DNA of 64,000 nucleotides from Pseudomonas sp. NCCP-436 (GTDB lineage Bacteria; Pseudomonadota; Gammaproteobacteria; Pseudomonadales; Pseudomonadaceae), in NCBI RefSeq assembly GCF_019656335.1, contig NZ_BPLZ01000003.1:124001-188000 (forward strand). Reading direction: 5' to 3'. Below the pieces are notes generated by a model. That model did no database searches. It saw nothing but the letters and a program-made list of their open reading frames with translations, and had not been told where the DNA came from. The position numbers and the translations under genes were made by a program. Below are positions 62,257 through 64,000 of this stretch, one piece after another; within the stretch, counting starts at the first letter, position 1, and every line of letters begins with the position of its first letter.

Positions 62257-62996
62257 GCCTGAGCCAGCTCCTCACGCAGACGCACCAGACGCTCCTCACG
62301 CCGCAGCTTTGGACAGGTGCTGCACATCTCACCGTCGCAACGACGGAAGTGCTGGCAACAGGCCTTACGCTCCAGAGACAGACAGTCGCGCCCGTCATCC
62401 AGCCGGATCTCCAGCAGCTCACTGCTGCCACGCAGGCCCAGCGCATCCAGCCAGCGTGCCGCCAGCGCTCGTAGTCGCTGGTTGTCCAGCGTCCGCTGGC
62501 GCTGCACCAGCAAAAGTGCTGCCAGCACATAATCGGCTGCCAGGCGCTGGGCCAACTTGCCGTGAATGTTCTGTACCTGGCAGAACTCGACATGCTGGCG
62601 ACACAGCCAATCCTGCAGCCGACGGGCAGCCAGACTGACGGCCTGATCTTCCACAGCCGGCAGCGATAAAACCTCGGCAAGACAAAACCCCGATACCACG
62701 CCGTCCTGAACTTCCTGACCAAGACTGGACAGACAAGGGACACGCCGCGCCAGATGTACTCCGAGCAACGTCAGGTAGATGGGTTGCCAGACCAGATAAG
62801 TCCAGCTGCGCGCCGTCCAGTAATGCGGGCCGGCTTCCGGATGCGCCTGGCGCCAGTGTTGATAAAGCCCGGCAATACGCCCGGCATTGCCTTCGCGGCC
62901 ACAGACCAGCAGCTCAGGCCCGGGGTGCCCCAACCGCCCCTGTAAACCGGGCAGGCTGCGGGAAAGGATATCGAGCAAATGATGGTGATCTTGCAT
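62250..62996 (-). CDS. FhuF-like siderophore-iron reductase
   Basis: A 248-residue cytoplasmic protein. Near the C-terminus RKACCQHFRRCDGEMCSTCPKLR contains C-C-x10-C-x2-C, the unusual 2Fe-2S ligand set of FhuF, which reduces ferric hydroxamates to release iron. The rest (ARSWTYLVWQPIYLTLLGVHL, IHGKLAQRLAADYVLAALLLVQRQR) fits the FhuF family loosely. ATG 62996 (MQDHHHLLDIL) is used; an in-frame TTG lies at 63014. It is the first gene of the operon, with a Fur-like site about 60 bp upstream. Confidence 0.88.
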   Translation of the reverse strand: MQDHHHLLDILSRSLPGLQGRLGHPGPELLVCGREGNAGRIAGLYQHWRQAHPEAGPHYWTARSWTYLVWQPIYLTLLGVHLARRVPCLSSLGQEVQDGVVSGFCLAEVLSLPAVEDQAVSLAARRLQDWLCRQHVEFCQVQNIHGKLAQRLAADYVLAALLLVQRQRTLDNQRLRALAARWLDALGLRGSSELLEIRLDDGRDCLSLERKACCQHFRRCDGEMCSTCPKLRREERLVRLREELAQAC

Positions 62997-63057
62997 CGCG
63001 GTGAACCCGGACAACAGCGACTGTGCAGGGGGCGAATTTAATCACCGATACGCATGT

Positions 63058-63076
63058 GCATCAAATTATCATTAGC
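63058..63076 (-). promoter_or_regulatory. Fur box upstream of the FhuF-ABC operon
   Basis: The minus strand reads GCTAATGATAATTTGATGC, matching 12 of 19 positions of GATAATGATAATCATTATC with a nearly perfect left half. It lies 62 bp before the FhuF start. Confidence 0.7.
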
Positions 63077-63085
63077 CACTAAGAC

Positions 63086-64000
63086 TCAAGTGCTGTGCTG
63101 CCTACGCACCAGCAACGGGAACAATGCCGCCGTCAACAACAGGCCGCCAGCACCGACCCAGAACGGCATCGCCTGGCCGTAATGACTGACCAGCAGTCCG
63201 GCACCATAGGCCGAAGCCATATTGCCCAGACACTGAAAGATATTGATCTTGCTGAAATCTACAGCGTAGTGCTCTGGCGAACTGAGTTCGAACAGCAGTG
63301 CATCAAGCCGCACGGTAACCTGATACAGCGCCCAGCCGAACAGCACGCGGCCCAGCAGAATCAGCCATTGGTCAGCAAAGCCCTGGATAAAGGTGGCTAC
63401 TGCTCCCAGCAGCAAACCGGCAAGAATGCCGTCACGGGTATTGCCCTGCCTGCTCGCACTTCGTCCCCACCACAGCGCCGCTACAGCCACCGCGCCAGGC
63501 AGCGAGTAGACAAAGCCGGCGACCATTTCGCTATTCCAGTGCGCTACCTGCTGCCAGTAGACAGCGAAGAACGGCCGCGTGACATAACCGACGAAATAGA
63601 ACAGCAGCATTACCAGACACAGACGATAAATGGCTGGCAGGCTGCGCGTCTCGTTGCGGGCCGGCACCGCGTCCCCTGTGGATTGCTCGCCCGGCGCTGG
63701 TAAATAGCCTCGAACCAGGTGCATACAGATGGCCATCTGGATGAAATCACCGGCCGCCATTACCAGAAACACATCCCCGATATTCATGACCTGCAAAATC
63801 AGACCACCCAGCGCGGCGCCGAGGATTGCGCCGAAGTGCACCACCACCGACAGCGTGCCGATGGTCTGGGTGTGATCATCCTGTTGTTGCAGACTCATCA
63901 CATAGGGATACATCAGCAGGTAACTGCCTTTGAACACCACCATCAGCAGCGACACGCTCCAGAACAGTGGCAGCGAGTCAATGAAATAGCAGGCCGCAGT
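63086..64000 (-). CDS. MFS transporter, 5' end outside window
   Basis: The frame stays open to the last base (reading TACYFIDSLPLFWSVSLLMVV from the right edge). Its last 305 or so residues lie in the window and end at 63086. About nine membrane segments are visible, among them GTLSVVVHFGAILGAALGGLIL, LCLVMLLFYFVGYVTRPFFAVYW and WVGAGGLLLTAALFPLLVRRQHST. It is a major facilitator protein. The start is not present; a GTG at 63955 is internal. The gene lies directly upstream of the Fur-controlled FhuF operon, so a siderophore exporter or importer is plausible. Confidence 0.8.
   Translation of the reverse strand, partial: TAACYFIDSLPLFWSVSLLMVVFKGSYLLMYPYVMSLQQQDDHTQTIGTLSVVVHFGAILGAALGGLILQVMNIGDVFLVMAAGDFIQMAICMHLVRGYLPAPGEQSTGDAVPARNETRSLPAIYRLCLVMLLFYFVGYVTRPFFAVYWQQVAHWNSEMVAGFVYSLPGAVAVAALWWGRSASRQGNTRDGILAGLLLGAVATFIQGFADQWLILLGRVLFGWALYQVTVRLDALLFELSSPEHYAVDFSKINIFQCLGNMASAYGAGLLVSHYGQAMPFWVGAGGLLLTAALFPLLVRRQHST

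Overview
The window reads as a chromosomal segment of a Pseudomonas-type gammaproteobacterium (Pseudomonadaceae). The DNA is GC-rich. Gene content and order match the Pseudomonas core: htrB-like / minC-minD-minE / rluA / apeB, an AsrA-type Lon followed by a chagasin-like inhibitor, a 387-residue fold-III ornithine decarboxylase, and OprD and OprP/OprO porins. I saw no rRNA or tRNA genes, no insertion sequences and no prophage. The only clear trace of a foreign-DNA system is a two-repeat type I-E CRISPR relic near 53 kb.

Layout. 1-5.6 kb: 3' end of an OprD porin, a hotdog thioesterase, proS, a lipoprotein, an aldo/keto reductase and a methyltransferase. 5.8-12.7 kb: putP, a FemAB-like acyltransferase, an exported inorganic pyrophosphatase, a periplasmic ParB-like protein and an OprP/OprO porin. 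12.7-15.3 kb: a CynX-type exporter, an SDR and a DUF2061 protein. 15.4-25.6 kb: envelope and division genes (exported alpha/beta hydrolase with MlaA, pirin, patatin-like protein, LpxL/HtrB acyltransferase, minCDE, rluA, apeB, gmhA). 25.6-32.4 kb: AraC regulator, Lon/AsrA, Icp lipoprotein, RIO kinase, and a LysR/NAD(P)-binding protein pair. 32.6-36.3 kb: a TonB receptor and speC. 37-47.7 kb: prfC, an exonuclease/NYN pair, a YbaK-like protein, a degenerate EEP protein, hrpB, a CDF transporter, an Lrp regulator with a candidate divergent small RNA, DUF2788 and a globin. 47.8-56 kb: an rRNA pseudouridine synthase, GNAT, MocR/threonine dehydratase, amn, the CRISPR relic, and a TetR/acyl-CoA dehydrogenase/thioesterase operon. 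56-64 kb: a hybrid sensor kinase, then a four-gene FhuF-ABC siderophore-iron uptake operon and a truncated MFS gene.

How the genes work together. Iron acquisition appears twice: a TonB receptor at the outer membrane, and FhuF, ATPase, fused permease and binding protein at the inner membrane. Both have Fur-like sites. Envelope maintenance is clustered at 15-25 kb (MlaA, acyltransferase, GmhA, Min system). Fatty-acid or branched-chain acyl metabolism is controlled by an autoregulated TetR operon with a striking double-palindrome operator.

The most interesting unexplained structures are non-coding. One is a minus-strand, hairpin-rich unit with a strong intrinsic terminator, divergent from the Lrp gene (about 46.11-46.29 kb). 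Another is the I-E CRISPR relic with a recognisable leader. A third is a perfect 10-bp hairpin over the pirin ribosome binding site. A fourth is the 24-bp inverted repeat over the TetR start codon.
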